Origin: Capitulum mitella
Lineage: Eukaryota; Arthropoda; Thecostraca; Pollicipedomorpha; Pollicipedidae
Length of the DNA: 64,000 nucleotides
Direction: 5' to 3'
NCBI GenBank assembly: GCA_030062745.1
Contig: CP099840.1
Location: 10,221,033 to 10,285,032 of the forward strand
Shown here: one piece after another, positions 46,895-59,700 of the stretch
Layout of the letters: each line of letters begins with the position of its first letter
Position numbering within the stretch: the first letter of the stretch is position 1
The notes under the pieces: generated by a model
The model's input: the letters and a program-made list of their open reading frames with translations, nothing else
Database searches by the model: none
Told to the model about the DNA's origin: nothing
Translations under genes and position numbers: made by a program

Positions 46895-49389
46895 TCATGA
46901 AATCAACGTACAGATAGCCCGATCAGTTGTCAAAAAGTTATGCTGTTTACCGACGAATGTTTACATTAAATTCAAAGAGATCTAGGTTTTCTGGTGGAGT
47001 CACCCCTCTTTTATTAGACAAACTCGATTAAACATGGACTAATTAATGCAATGCTTAGTAATTAACTGAGTGTATAGACAGCCCAAACAGTAGTCAAAAG
47101 GTCATGCTCCTTATCGACAAATGCTGACGTTACAATTCAAAGAGAACCAGGCCTTGTGGCGGAGTCGCCCGTCTTGCCATGTATAGGGGATTACCGAAAC
47201 GATAGAATTTGACGTTTAAGGCCATTTCCCATTTATTCGTCTCATCGAAGGCGATATCATAACACTCTCGCCTTTCGCTCGGCGAACATGGAGGAATCCT
47301 GATCACCGACTTTTCCGTCGGTTCGAATCGTCTTCAGTTTGCTCCACCGTCGGCAGGCTCCGGCTGAAAAATGCTGCCACTGAGGCAGCCTTCTCTCGGC
47401 AGACTATGTTAATTTCTAATAGCTCTCCAGGCCGTCGGTAGCGGCTATATTGGCCAATAAAAGCTTCCAATTGTGGGGCCGAACTTTCCACCGCCGTCGG
47501 CCGCGTAGTTAAATCCCGGCCGTCCTGTCCAGTGGCCCGGCGCCGGAGGGTTTTGGCCACAAACGGCACGGCAAACGGCGGCAGACGGGGATCGACCGCC
47601 GACGCCGATGCCTTCACTGGTCTTGCACTGCGCCGCCGGAATAAGGCTTGAAAAGCGCTGCCATTATCGCTGAGTCATGTCGTTTGTCTGAGCGCTCTGC
47701 TGAGCAGCGGGAATAATTCTTCAAAAATGGTTAGGTTCTTAAATGACAAAATAAAATGCAGTATAATTGTTGAATATGTACTACGAAAAGTACAACAATG
47801 TATGCCTTGTAAAATGTTAGCTGCCATTATCCAACAATATTCTCAAAGAAATAATACCGTTGGAAAACTAGCTGGAAAAGCTGGAAAACTGTAAATATTG
47901 GCAGAAGTTTATTAAGACTGTTGCGTTAAACGAACTTCGAGTTGTTTGTTGATCAGATGAAACTTGGAGTCCAATGGGGAGTTAGAACGATAATTTTGAC
48001 AAGTTATCAGTAGCTGAGAGGACTCATCCAGTGATGAGATGCCTCTCGACTTGGACAGTCGGCTCATTATTTGACTTTGCCAGGCCTACGCCAAAGTTTA
48101 ATTAACGTATTGGATCGGAGGCGACTAATGACCGGGTGACAGCGGCTGCTTCGCCCTGGATTGATCTGAGAGCGAGGGACCTCTCGGCCTGTCAAGACCG
48201 ACAGCTGCCAATCGAGTAAAACTAGGGGGTTGAATATCAACGCACTACAAATTACCACCATATTCAGAGGGCCACGCATCTGAAAAAAAACAGTAAAGTG
48301 TAAGAGAGCTGTGACTCAGACTCAAGGGCTAGCTTTCGGTTTTATGTAAGCATACAGTGTGACGAAGAAATTATTAATGCATGAAGTTTTCAATTTGCAA
48401 CCCATTTTGTAATTACTTTGCCATATTTATTGATAATCTTCGCGTTTAAGAATGGAGACAGCTATCCGGTTGATGTGTCTGCCATAAGAAACATCGCTGA
48501 TTTTTTATAGAAAATAAAATATCGTTTAGTACGATTCCGATTATCCAAAGCCGTCCTTATCACTTCTGGACAAAGGAAAATGACATGCCTCAACTAATGT
48601 AACAAAAACAAACAATACGGCATGCCAGAAGACTTCATTGTACGAACTCTGACCTCCCAACCACGTGAGCCAAATAAAGACATTTTCACCCGGATAACTT
48701 CGTGTAAGAATGGGTGATTCACCTCGCCACAAATGATTTCTACACCATTTACTTTATGCTGTTTATGAGACATTGCATCATCTTGTTCTCCCTCCTCTCT
48801 CCTGACGTGGCATGTACCTGAGCATGTGCAATAAATTTTGTGTATTATGGAATTTCTGAGGCATGTTTTATTACACAGCAAGAATAAGCAATGGGTTTTG
48901 TGGACTATAGAATTTGTGGGCTATCTTCTATTGTACGGAAAGGATAATTTTCTGTCTACCACTGTTTTTCTATAACTGCTTTTCGCCGTTGCGCCATATG
49001 CCTTTGTTCTTTCCGTTCTGAAATGCATTAAACTGTTGTACATGCATCGTTGTTTTTGGTCGTCACAAAAAGTGGCCGCAAACGGCGGAGGAAAACAAAT
49101 TCATCTACAGCTGATGTATACGGGCATTGCAAGCCTCCACCAGCACCATTAAAGCGTATGTGTGTTCTGTACACGTCACTTTTTATCGGAAGATACAGTC
49201 GCATTTTTAGTCCTTACTTTTGGTGACGGCGTAGCGGCATTTCTGAAACAATCGCTCGGGCCCAAAATAATGTCGACATCTGGGCGAAATATCACTTGCG
49301 GTCTCGTCGACAAATACGATCTCACAAATTTATACGTTCATCTTAACCCATCGCCCGACATTTGACGGGGAGCCTGCACGCGCTCCGCT

Positions 49390-49770
49390 GCAAATGCGTC
49401 CACGTCACAAACGGTTTAATATGAGGGCCGGCCGTCTGAGTGGCGGCCGCCCGGTGCGGCGCTCTCGGCTCGCGCGCTGCAGGCGGCGCCGGCCCTCCCG
49501 GCGCAGTAGCGTCGCTTGTCAGAGCGCCGGCGGTAAAACACGGCCTCCGGTGACAGGTAATGAATTAATTCCGACCAACACCGGATGTTTCTCAGAGTTA
49601 TTTCGGCGCGGACGATATCAGTTCAGGGCGAGAGGACCGCGGAGCCGTATTCGGCGCGTCGGCGCGCTCGCCGCCGCTTGGGGCGCGCCGACGATATATC
49701 GACGGCCAGATGACCGGCTGAAAAATGCTCGCGACCAGCGCGGCTTTCGGCAGAACCAGAGCGGTTCTCG
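49390..49770. promoter_or_regulatory. GC island with TAATTA-type cores (candidate enhancer)
   Basis: A CGGCG-rich block encloses GGTAATGAATTAATTCCGAC (near 49556-49575). Same style as the islands at 5480 and 44820. No coding or splice evidence. Confidence 0.25.
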
Positions 49771-51283
49771 AGTGGGCAGCAGAGAAGGTTGATTATTAGC
49801 CCACTTTGCAAGATACCTGGCGAATCGTGAAAGTAAAGAAGTTCTTATGAAATGCCTTTCTAACCGAGAGTGTGTCTCATTTTAGCCCTGTGTAAGCAAC
49901 AAGAAGCAATAAGACGAACACACCATCTCCTTTCAGTGATTTTCCATCACGCTCCTTGGATTTCGAGAATAAAAGAGTTTGCCTGGCGATTTTAGATATA
50001 TGTCAAAATAAGAGGGAAAAATAGCTGGTGTGGTCTCCGTTACTCTATGGGTACGCATTTCGCCTGATGTTATCAAATGCATAAATATCAAATACATAAA
50101 TAGGAACATAAAAGACATACTATTTATTGACCTGTGCAATGCTTTAGTTATAACGCTACCTTTATACTGTTATAAATTATCGCATGCTTTCCTCATCGGC
50201 ACAAGTCCAACTTTGGGGAAACATTTAGTGAGCTCAGGCGGGGTCTGAAGTGGAACAGTCGCCACGCCAAATTTTCTCCAGTCATCTGGATAGATACCAG
50301 GTAAAACGTCAAAGCTCGGATCTGCTGTAAAATGCTGAGAGTCAGTGCTGGCTGATTACGAGCTGCACAACATAAAACTGTTCAGAGTCAAGGTCACTAT
50401 TCTTTTATTTATTTTCCATGAACTACGTCGAAGGACAGATGTAAATGGCATTCGTACATGCGATTAATAATGCGCCTTACTGTGCTCTGCCAGTCGCGGA
50501 GTGGTAGATCTCTGCAGGTGTGTATACGACGGCTAGTCGGCCAACGAATTCCGGACAGTTGAAAAATCGTGACACCCTCACTATGAAATGCCGAATGCTG
50601 AAATGCGAAATGCTGATGGTCGCGAGCGCTGACCGCGCTCATCACCAGAGCGCTTGTTCGGATGTTTATCTTTGCGAAACGTTACACTGAGCTGTGAACC
50701 TTTATGGTGGGAGAGAGCAAGGAATGCAACGGTGCGGGAAAACATGAGGTATCGTATTTCGCACGACTCGGCTGTCATCTGGTGTGCGCCGCTACCGTGT
50801 GCAGCACGCTGCAGATGTCACCGTCACTCTTCCCGCGGTCGCCGACGGCGGGCCGGTTAGCCGCGGTACAGCGACGGGAAAAATGCTGAAGGCCAGGGGC
50901 AGCTGGCAATTCAGGCTCGTGGTCGTCTGCTGAACGCACAGCTGCCATCCGTCTAATCAGGTGCAAAAATGAATCTAGTTAGCGTGGCTCATTGTTTTCT
51001 CTGGTTCAAGGCCGCCTCATCCCACCGAGCAAAACTATACTCTGTTCACGTGATGCTCTGCTCCATGTACTCGTTTAATGCGTCTGCGACCTCTTGCATC
51101 CATGTGCAAATTTTGGCTGCGATGCGCATATACGGTGGCAATTGTTGGTACATACTGCGGACTCACTGTCAAAGAGCGGGAAGAACTGCATGGGCTTGGG
51201 ACGCCTACTGCCCCTGAACGGCAGTGTGCTGGTTCTGCCTGCGTTTCGCGCGTGGAACTGCATCACGTTGGCGGCGAGAAGAC

Positions 51284-51288
51284 GTCTC

Positions 51289-51321
<33 letters not shown>
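51284..51321. repeat. (TC)n microsatellite
   Basis: CT/TC alternation of about 38 bases with one CCC interruption. Confidence 0.97.
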
Positions 51322-54300
51322 GACGGCGACATTGCGAATATCTTCTTTGAAAATGCTCCTCCAAATCGACTTTACGACAAACCTTTTGGTGTCACTGCCA
51401 TTCGAGACGTGATCCGGACTGACGATCATTTTTCCGCTCGGCGGACTTGTGGACGTAACCGCGTGATACGCAGTCGCGGCAGTTGGCGGATGTCTCTCTA
51501 CGTCTTTGGATAAGTCTAAGGCTGGAAGTTACACAGACGCGATGCAAACCTAATGGCAGGTTTACATGACCGCAATTGTCATGTATACGCATGGATGGGG
51601 GTGTCACCTGCTTCATTCAAAATCGAAGAAGCTGAAAGCGTGCAAAGCACGCTTTTAACAAGCGAGATTTCATGCGTGGCAGGCGCTTGAAAAAAAGTTC
51701 AGATCAAGGTGTCAGCCAGTCAGTCTAAGCTTCCGGGTGCTTAGCGCCCGAACGCGTCAGCCGATCGCGACACCAGTGGCACCATCGGGTGTGCCGACTA
51801 GGGGGACGGATTGTGGTGCAGTATTCAATTCATAGCTTGGGCCTCACTTGCGGGTGCGGCTTTTGTGGTCGGCACTCATATGCAATCCACGGGACGATCT
51901 CCAGGCAAATGTTTCGATTTGGAATCAGGAGCCTCTGAATACCGTTAGAAGTGACCCAGGCAGCTGAAATTTGGTGGGTAGATAGACCAGTACCAGGGCT
52001 ATGACACGATACCCCACAAGATGAGCATTGTCTAAAGGGCCCTGTGCAGCGCACGTGCGCCTCTTTTCCACCCTCGTGTCTCTTATGGGCCAATTGCCGG
52101 GACGCAAACGGCGCATTTCGGAGCGATGATGGCGTGGAAAGGCGGACGGGCAGCTGGGCAATCATTGTCAATGGATTCAGGCCGAGACGGGGTGCAGCTT
52201 GCACATGAAGCGCGAGGTGCCCAAGATTAACATTTCTCTTTCACTGCCACAAACCGCTACCGCTTGGATGCTGAAAATTGCCAGTCAGGAGCACGTGATA
52301 CACGGTAGTCAATATATATGGTTTTTTGCACGTCAATAGCTTCAGCCTAGTGTGTGCGAGACACACGTGCTGAGGTGTACCCCTTTACCATTCATGCCTT
52401 TGGTTTTGGAGCCGTAGATCCTGGATGTGTCGAATTTCGTGGTGGGTTGCAAAGTCACAAACTCTATCCAGAACAAGCAACATTTAGGACATAAGTGGCC
52501 AGATGTCATCCATATGAGCGTACAACTTATAGGACTTCGGATTCTCCGTTTGCGAAAAGTTTGTGATACCTTAGTACCTTTTTTTAGATGACGGTACTAC
52601 GCGGGTGCACAGGTCTGCGTGCAGTATAAAGGTTCGATTCTGACCCCAAACCAACCGTGTGACGAGTTGATTTACCTCTAGTTGTGAAATGACACAGTAC
52701 AGCGAACAACTAAATATAAGCAACTGCAATGCAGAACGTCGCAATCTGGAATTAGTGTTCGATGTGCCTTAAATGGAAACCAGTTGCTTTAATATTTCAG
52801 AAAGTTTTCCGTTAGTTTGAAAAAGCGAGCAACTGTAGAATGTAACCAGTTGCATTTGTAGCAATCAAAGGGCGAGTTACGTTTTGGGGAAGACATATCT
52901 GAACCACGACATGAGATACGATATAAATTCGGTGATCAGCTCGGCATTCTGAGTAATGCTTACCTATTGGTTTGCCAGAGAAAGCTTCAAGACCTCAGAA
53001 TACCGGACGCAGGCCAGGCCAAGAACAAATGACTGCAAAAACCCAAACCAAATATGAATCAGATGAACCGACCTCATGCGTCATGCCGAATCATAACTGA
53101 AAAAAATGAGAACGATTTTTACCCGCAATTTATCAGTCACCTCGCTTTTTTCCCTGCCGCAAAACTTCGCAATCGAACGGCACAGCGTGGTTAAGTGTTT
53201 CAGTAGGTACATCAATTTCGCAAATTTTGTTGCTTTTTTGCCGAGTTCACCCAAGAGCAGGCAAGCATGAGTGATAAGGCCGACGATGCTTTACGACTTT
53301 ACAGTTTTCGTTTCGAATCTGCTTCACCTTTATCGATGCACTGGTCGTGTGAGTTGGTTGATGATGTGCAGTATGTGTTATTTTGTCACGAGACCTCGAT
53401 GTAGCATGACCTCACATAAGGCCATCATAGGTCAAACCTATATAACTATAATCTCTGAAAGAAATGTTGTTAATTTAAACCGTAAACTCAGTTGTGACAA
53501 CCGTTTAAACAATTCCTGGCACAAACACGAGTAGTTTGAGGCATTTGATAGAGCATTTAATGGACTTTTATGCGTTATATTAGGCTTATTCAAAACTACC
53601 ATGTAACTGACCTCTTAGTGCTGCATAACCTAAGTTCACAAATATAAACACTTTCATAACATGGACGTGAATTGGTGCATTTTGTGCAGCACTATGCGTA
53701 CGTAATACAGGTCAGTACTATGTACTGTGCGCCAATTTCGGTTTGAGACGCCTGTAATGTCAGATTTGTGCTGAAGAACGACACTTCTAAATCGGTCAAA
53801 TGTTCGCTTTTGGCACAAACTATTTTCTAAAATAAAATCATTAGGTCCAAAAATGTGTCATACCCTGAGCAGCATCAATGACGACAGACTGCTTTTTGAA
53901 TCAGCCGCATCGATCCATTGGTTGCGGCGTTATTGAGCGAGGGCGTCTGATGGCCCGGCACAACAAGCAGAAATTGTCGAAATAGGCCCCAGCAACTGCC
54001 AACTTAAGAACGTAGAGAGCACCGAACGCGAAAGAATAGCAGGTACGAACGTTAACACATTTAGAACCAAGAACGTTTTGTTTCTTTAAAAACAATGGAA
54101 TTTAAAACGCCTTTCATGGAAAGTTTTTATTTATATCTAGTAACGAACCCAATTAAACAATAGCCAAAGCACGGGGACTAGATGACAAATGTTTTCGAAA
54201 CAACAAAATAGAAACAAGAGCAATAGCTGGCAAATCCTCCTATTTGCACAAATTTGTTTTCAAGTCTTAAAAATGTCCGCAACATATGATTTGGTTTGGA

Positions 54301-55377
54301 GATAATATGGGAAAAAATATTCGTAGTGTTTGTATTACCTGTTCAGATTGGATATCAAATGTGCCTAAATGGGATCCCATCTGCCACTTATAGAAATAGG
54401 TGAACGTCAAAACGAGCATTGCCTGTTTGGGTTCCGGTAAGATGACAGTTGGAGATATTGAAATGATTGGACTAAGATCTTCCCATTATTTTCGCTGTCT
54501 ACCCTCGGCCTATTATTAGGCGACCAGGACATCGCACCCTTATTCATCATGATGCAAAACACCTTACATTAATTATCAGTGCGATGAGCTTTGAAAACCA
54601 AGGAAAGTATTTCAAGTCGCGGCGCTCCCTGCCAAAAAAGAAGGCAAAATAAGATGCGGACTCTAATGCAGCAGAATTAGCAGCGTTACTAATCATTAAA
54701 CGAAAGGAGGGAGGGTAGTCCAGGCCAAGAAACTTAAGAATGTCCACCACATCACTACCATAAACTGTATGTTCGGGGTTAGTGTAAACCAAAATTACTT
54801 GTTTGTTGAATTTGGGTAAGGGCACTGGTTGGCCCATTTCGTCAGTGGCCGACCCCTGAGCACCACACAAGAGTTCGCATCAACAAGATGTGAACTTGTG
54901 GTTTTTCGTACTCTTAGCTACTCGTATATCTAGCCTTAGCTGTGTATCCAACATATTTGATCATTCGTTGATGTACACTTTCCTGTGACGTGATGTGGCG
55001 TTATTTTACTGACACGCCCAGTCATTTTATCCAGCGGATCGATGAACAGCTCTCTTCCTGGTTGACAAAACAGTCCGACACCGTGATATCAAAGAAAGTT
55101 GAACGCGTGTATTTGATGAAGATGGAACCGAGTTAAACGTTGTTATGTATCACGAAAACTAGGACAAATGCGACGGATGCCCTAAAAATAGCCACTGGTC
55201 TGTCTTATAAAAATACGATTCATCCCTCACAAATATCTGAAGTTTTGGCTTCCTAACACTGTTCTTCTCCGTCGTCCACACGTAAACTGGATCTTCCTAT
55301 TCTGTCAACGTCAATATAAAACGTTTCCGATCGCATACTTAGAGAGATTCGAGGATCATAATTGTGCTGACATCAAG

Positions 55378-56509
55378 TAATGATGCACCGGATCAGGACG
55401 GATCGGAGTGTCGGATACCCGGACGGATATCGGATATTATGCTCACCTATTCTGATGTACTGTTTTTGCTGAAAAATGTAACGAAAAAGAGTAAATTAAA
55501 AAAGGAAAAGTCTGAAAAAAACTGAAAAAAATATTGAATAAAATGTTAACAGTATGAATGCCTCACCTTAGTGCATACACTTACTGTGAGGTTTCCAAAA
55601 GTTTCCTTGTGAAAAAAATGATTAAATAAAGAACGCAACAATGTTAGCGGAACTCACCGCCTCTCATTGCATTCAAAGACATGGGTGTAACCACGGTTCA
55701 GAAATTTGGGGGGGGGGGGAAAGGTGGCTGTAATTCACCAAGAATAGGCAGGAGGAAGGGAGGGGGAATATTACCCTTTTCCGGTCGTTGCATGATAACG
55801 AACGGCTGAAATTCGTTTGATTGATTTCAGAGTTCAGGCAGTCGTGTCGCCAATGGAAAGTATCTATTTGACACTTTAAAAATAAGGGGGACAAGTCACC
55901 AATTTGGAAAACTATGTGGGACATCCCCCCCACCGCAGCCCCCGAGTACAGAGATCACACCCATGGGCAAAGGATCCAGAATACGCAGAATGCCATTATA
56001 TCGCCTTGGTAGAACTAGAATAACTGGCTTGATAAGCATTGTATACGAATACAGAGTATTCGTATGGAATGATTAGAATTGGAATTAGAAACAGTAGATA
56101 GAATTCCTTCATGCATTTGTATCAGAGGATTTGGGAAAGCGAAATGTCCGAAAAAAGAAAGGTAATACAGCATAAAATGGGTTGCTGAACACATGCTGGC
56201 TATTGTTTCACAGTTCTGAGCTGGAGACCCACTCTTGCAAAATATGCCTCAACCTTGCCAAACTAAGAAGGAAAAGTGGTATTCCAGACAAACCTTGGAA
56301 CTGCCAGTTAAATCGACGATCTAACAATGCATATTTCTCCTGAAGCGGTTTCGTGGGCAGACATTGGAACATCTTGATCGTACACCGGCAGTTTGAATAT
56401 CCGACAACATCCGGCCGGATCACAGAAATATCCCGCTGGATATCGGATACCGGATAATCTCTAGTACCCGGCCGGACACCCGGCCGTACTGGATATCCGG
56501 TGCATCCCA
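55378..56509. mobile_element. hAT-like non-autonomous element, 1.13 kb
   Basis: The ends are inverted: GATGCACCGGAT at 55382-55393 and ATCCGGTGCATC at 56495-56506. CATCAAG lies directly outside the left end and at 56511-56517, giving a 7 of 8 match for an 8 bp target duplication, as in hAT elements. Subterminal CCGGATATCC/GGATATCGGAT repeats cluster near both ends. The interior has a G run (from about 55709) and no recognisable transposase. Confidence 0.72.
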
Positions 56510-57399
56510 CCATCAAGACAAGCTTGCCTAATGTTTGGGAAGACCTTGAATTACCCAAGCTGCTTGTGAATGTCAGTTATTTGTTTTCTGCATTGTATCT
56601 CTGGACTGCCATATTCTTATCAAATAACGAATGGCTGAAATACCGGCAGTAAAGTTTCAAGAAAGTTTCAAGAAAGGAAGTTTCACATTCTGTTGGCTTG
56701 TAACGCATGGCATTATACGTAACACATGGTCCGACAACGAAAATGACTTTCCCAAAAATCAGTGCGTAATGGGAGCTGATAATAACCTGAAATAACTGGC
56801 TCAACGTAACACGAACATTGGATAAGTAAGTACCGCATACGGGCTTGATGGTTCTGTGCACATTTTGCACATTGAGTAACAATGAATGTTTCTTCCATGG
56901 CTGATATAATGTTCGCCAAAAAGTCGATGCCGTGTTCAGCACAACCAAACCTGTCTGGCAAACGAACAAAGGTCGCAGCCTGCCAATATAATCGAAATAC
57001 ATAATGAACATGTGCAAGAAAACCATCGTAATGAGATATACAAGTACTGGAGTAAAGGAAACTATACCCCGCTGATGATTTTACATTCGATATCCATTAA
57101 CTCTCGTTTAGGCACATGCGTGCGAGCGTAATACCACCGAAATCGAAGTTGCCTGATTTTAACAGGGTTCCCTTGCGATGTGCTTTATGCTCGTCATATC
57201 ACATCGACCGTTCAATACCATGCACATTTTGCGTTAGCGATAAAATGCATGAATATGCTTTAGTTGATGAAAATACCGTGGTTATGTGGTTTAATGGTTA
57301 TCCAAGCTACTCATGGAAACGACTCTTTTGAATGCATCCGGACCTACGGTCGCATACTGGTGCTGAGGAGTAATCGGAGCAGGGTCGCTGTACGCTGGA

Positions 57400-57960
57400 G
57401 CCCTGACCGCCGGCGGTGTTTACCCTCCTGCCATCACTGCTGGCGGCACGCTGCAGCTATGCGGCGCACATGTCCCCCAGACTCCCGGGCACTCCCGGGC
57501 GGTGGGAGTCTTCACCCTCCCGCCAGCGCGGTCAGTGCGCGCTGGTCGTGCGGTTCGCAGGTCCCGAACACGCTGAGACGGCGGGGGTCAGAAGCCAGGG
57601 GTCGGTTCACTCCGGGCACGCTGTCAGTGCAGGTCGGAAGCCAGGGGTCCCCCATCCCCCACCCCCGCCAGAACGTTCAAGCCGAGCCGGCTGTATCCCG
57701 TGTCCTGTCCAGGGTCATGTCCCACGTCCCAAACACCAGGGCAACAATGGAAGTCAGGAACGAAAGGCATCTATTTTCCTGCCGTCACGGTCCGTCCAGA
57801 CCGGTTGAGTGACGGCTGGCGGGAGCACAGGACAAGACCATGCTAGAGAGGACAGCAGGACGGGATCAGGCTTAGAATGGTGCCAGACCTGGTCAGGCTA
57901 CGATGTTAGCTCGTGGTCCGACTGGGAGGACACCAGCTCTCGGTCAGGCCCGGAGGAACG
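57400..57960. other. GC-rich block preceding a minisatellite
   Basis: GC-rich sequence containing a short direct repeat, GTCAGAAGCCAGGGGTC and GTCGGAAGCCAGGGGTC, about 50 bp apart. Long frames on both strands are compositional; no protein is recognised. Confidence 0.45.
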
Positions 57961-58235
57961 CGAGACGGATGAGTCCGAGAGGACAACAGGACAGGGCCTG
58001 GGACCGGGAGGACAACAAGACGGTTCTGGGACCGGGAGGACAACAGGACGGGGTTTGGGACCGGGAGGACAACAGGACGGGGTCTGGGACCGGGAGGACA
58101 ACAGGATAGGGTCTGGGACCGGGAGGACAACAGGACAGGGTCTGGGACCGGGAGGACAACAGGACGGGGTCTGGGACCGGGAGGACAACAGGACGGCGTC
58201 TGGGACCGGGAGGACAACAGGTCAAGAGTGTTAGG
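57960..58235. repeat. Minisatellite, 29 bp unit, about 9 copies
   Basis: Units of GGGACCGGGAGGACAACAGG followed by ACGGGGTCT or a variant. A period of 29 keeps all frames open and repeats the same 29-residue peptide, so the long apparent frames on both strands are not genes. Confidence 0.93.
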
Positions 58236-59329
58236 GCCGCCGTCGGCCGGTTTCTGCGCGCAAGCGGCGAACGGCGGAGTTTCGACACAACATAATGGGG
58301 AATTTTCTGCAAGACGGGCTTCTGTTTGGTTTCCATCTGTTCCAAGTCAACAACAAATATGTTCTTGTGACAGTGTTGCAGGATTTCAAAACTGATACCA
58401 GATACAACTCTGTTTAGTAGGCAGGCGTAGTACCTACAAAAGAGACAACGGACGAACAATATTCGTCAGGTATATGTGGGTAAGGGTTGGGCACAGACTG
58501 TTGTGAAGAACTGAGTGATTTTTTGTCCCTTCTTAAGCCGCAGTTTTTCCAACATTTTGTTTCTCTGTAGTTCTCCCCCAGTCCACTACAGCCTAAACGA
58601 CAATGACATTTGTTCCATCCAAAATGAAAAGAACGCTTTTAGAACTCTCAAACAATTTCTTGGAATCTTGCGATCCGAAACTGTTGAAAAACGGCATTGT
58701 TTGCGACGTTACTCTACAAGATAATGGGTTCAAACGAGCAGAGTAAAGGACATTTGGCCCGAACAGAAGTCAAAAACGAAATTTTATTTGGGAATCATGC
58801 CAAGCACACTTGTGTTCTCATTTAAATGCATACTGGTCCAATGTAGCACACTGCTGTCATCAGGTCTTATCAACATTGCTCCAAATGTCGTGTTTTGTTC
58901 CTGCATTTTTGCTGCGGTAAATGCGGCAAGAAATGATCTAAAAATCCTCTTCATCATTTTCATCAAGACAAGAAAATATTGCAATACAAGATGACTATGC
59001 AATCTAATTCTCATGCTCCGCTGTTCTGCTTCGAAAATCCTAAATCGCATCAAAGCCCATAAATTCCGGGATTTTTGGACGGAATGTTGCATGCGGGGTC
59101 GACGGGTACGCCGCTGCGAAAATACAGGCGCCACACGCGCTGCAAAATGTGTGGAGAAACCAGTTCCACACATCCGTGATGCCGTTATGAGATTCTTTAA
59201 AAATAGCCAGATGGTATCGAAAGCAGCATTACCTTCAACTGCAGACACCCGGCTTCCTCAGTTAGACAGGCACACAGCTGTCAAATCTGTCACTGCTCCA
59301 TACCACAAAGGCCAGAGCCGTCCGGCGCG

Positions 59330-59700
59330 CGGAACAATGTGCTCTTCACTGCCGAGGAACCGCGCCCGATCGCGTCACGTGGTCCGTCGCGCGGCTCCGT
59401 CTCACACCACCTCTGCCCGGTCGACGATCCGTGTGCGGGCCTGGGCCCAGGTCGGGTCAGGCGGCCTCGGCCGGCGCAGCTCTCTGCCCAGCTCAGCCGG
59501 CCGCTGCCTCCGTCACTCTGCCCGCCGCCGCTGATGCGGCGCCTCTGCCGGCCGGCCAAGCTTGCCGGGACGGCCACCAGGTGGCGGGCCGGTCGCCGGC
59601 CGGGGAGGAGCCTGGCTGCCGGGGCCGGCGGCGGCCGCGGCGGCGCGGCAGCTCGGTCCACCGCCAGCTGACTCATCACTCGAACCTGCGTCTGCCCGGC
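59330..59700. other. GC-rich island
   Basis: CGGCC-rich block with open frames on both strands produced by composition. No domain or splice structure is recognised. Confidence 0.45.

Noticed and set aside
52610-52660. tRNA T-arm-like GGTTCGATTCTGA
   Set aside because: The flanking bases do not form a T-stem, and no A/B box spacing or acceptor stem is seen.
56713-56961. Frame with HGI...CAKCAQNH spacing resembling a retroelement integrase zinc-binding motif
   Set aside because: Only a few matching residues, no neighbouring reverse transcriptase or RNase H, and no LTRs; too weak to call.
57416-57500. Second signal-peptide-like start (MFTLLPSLLAARCSYA) on the plus strand
   Set aside because: No downstream exon or splice evidence, and the frame runs into repeats.
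57960-58235. Possible CRISPR-like array
   Set aside because: Units abut with no spacers, and the sequence is eukaryotic; it is a minisatellite.
57809-58459. Long frames with periodic GPGGQQDG-like or CCPPGPRPRPVVL-like peptides
   Set aside because: Product of the 29 bp minisatellite, open on both strands and in several frames.
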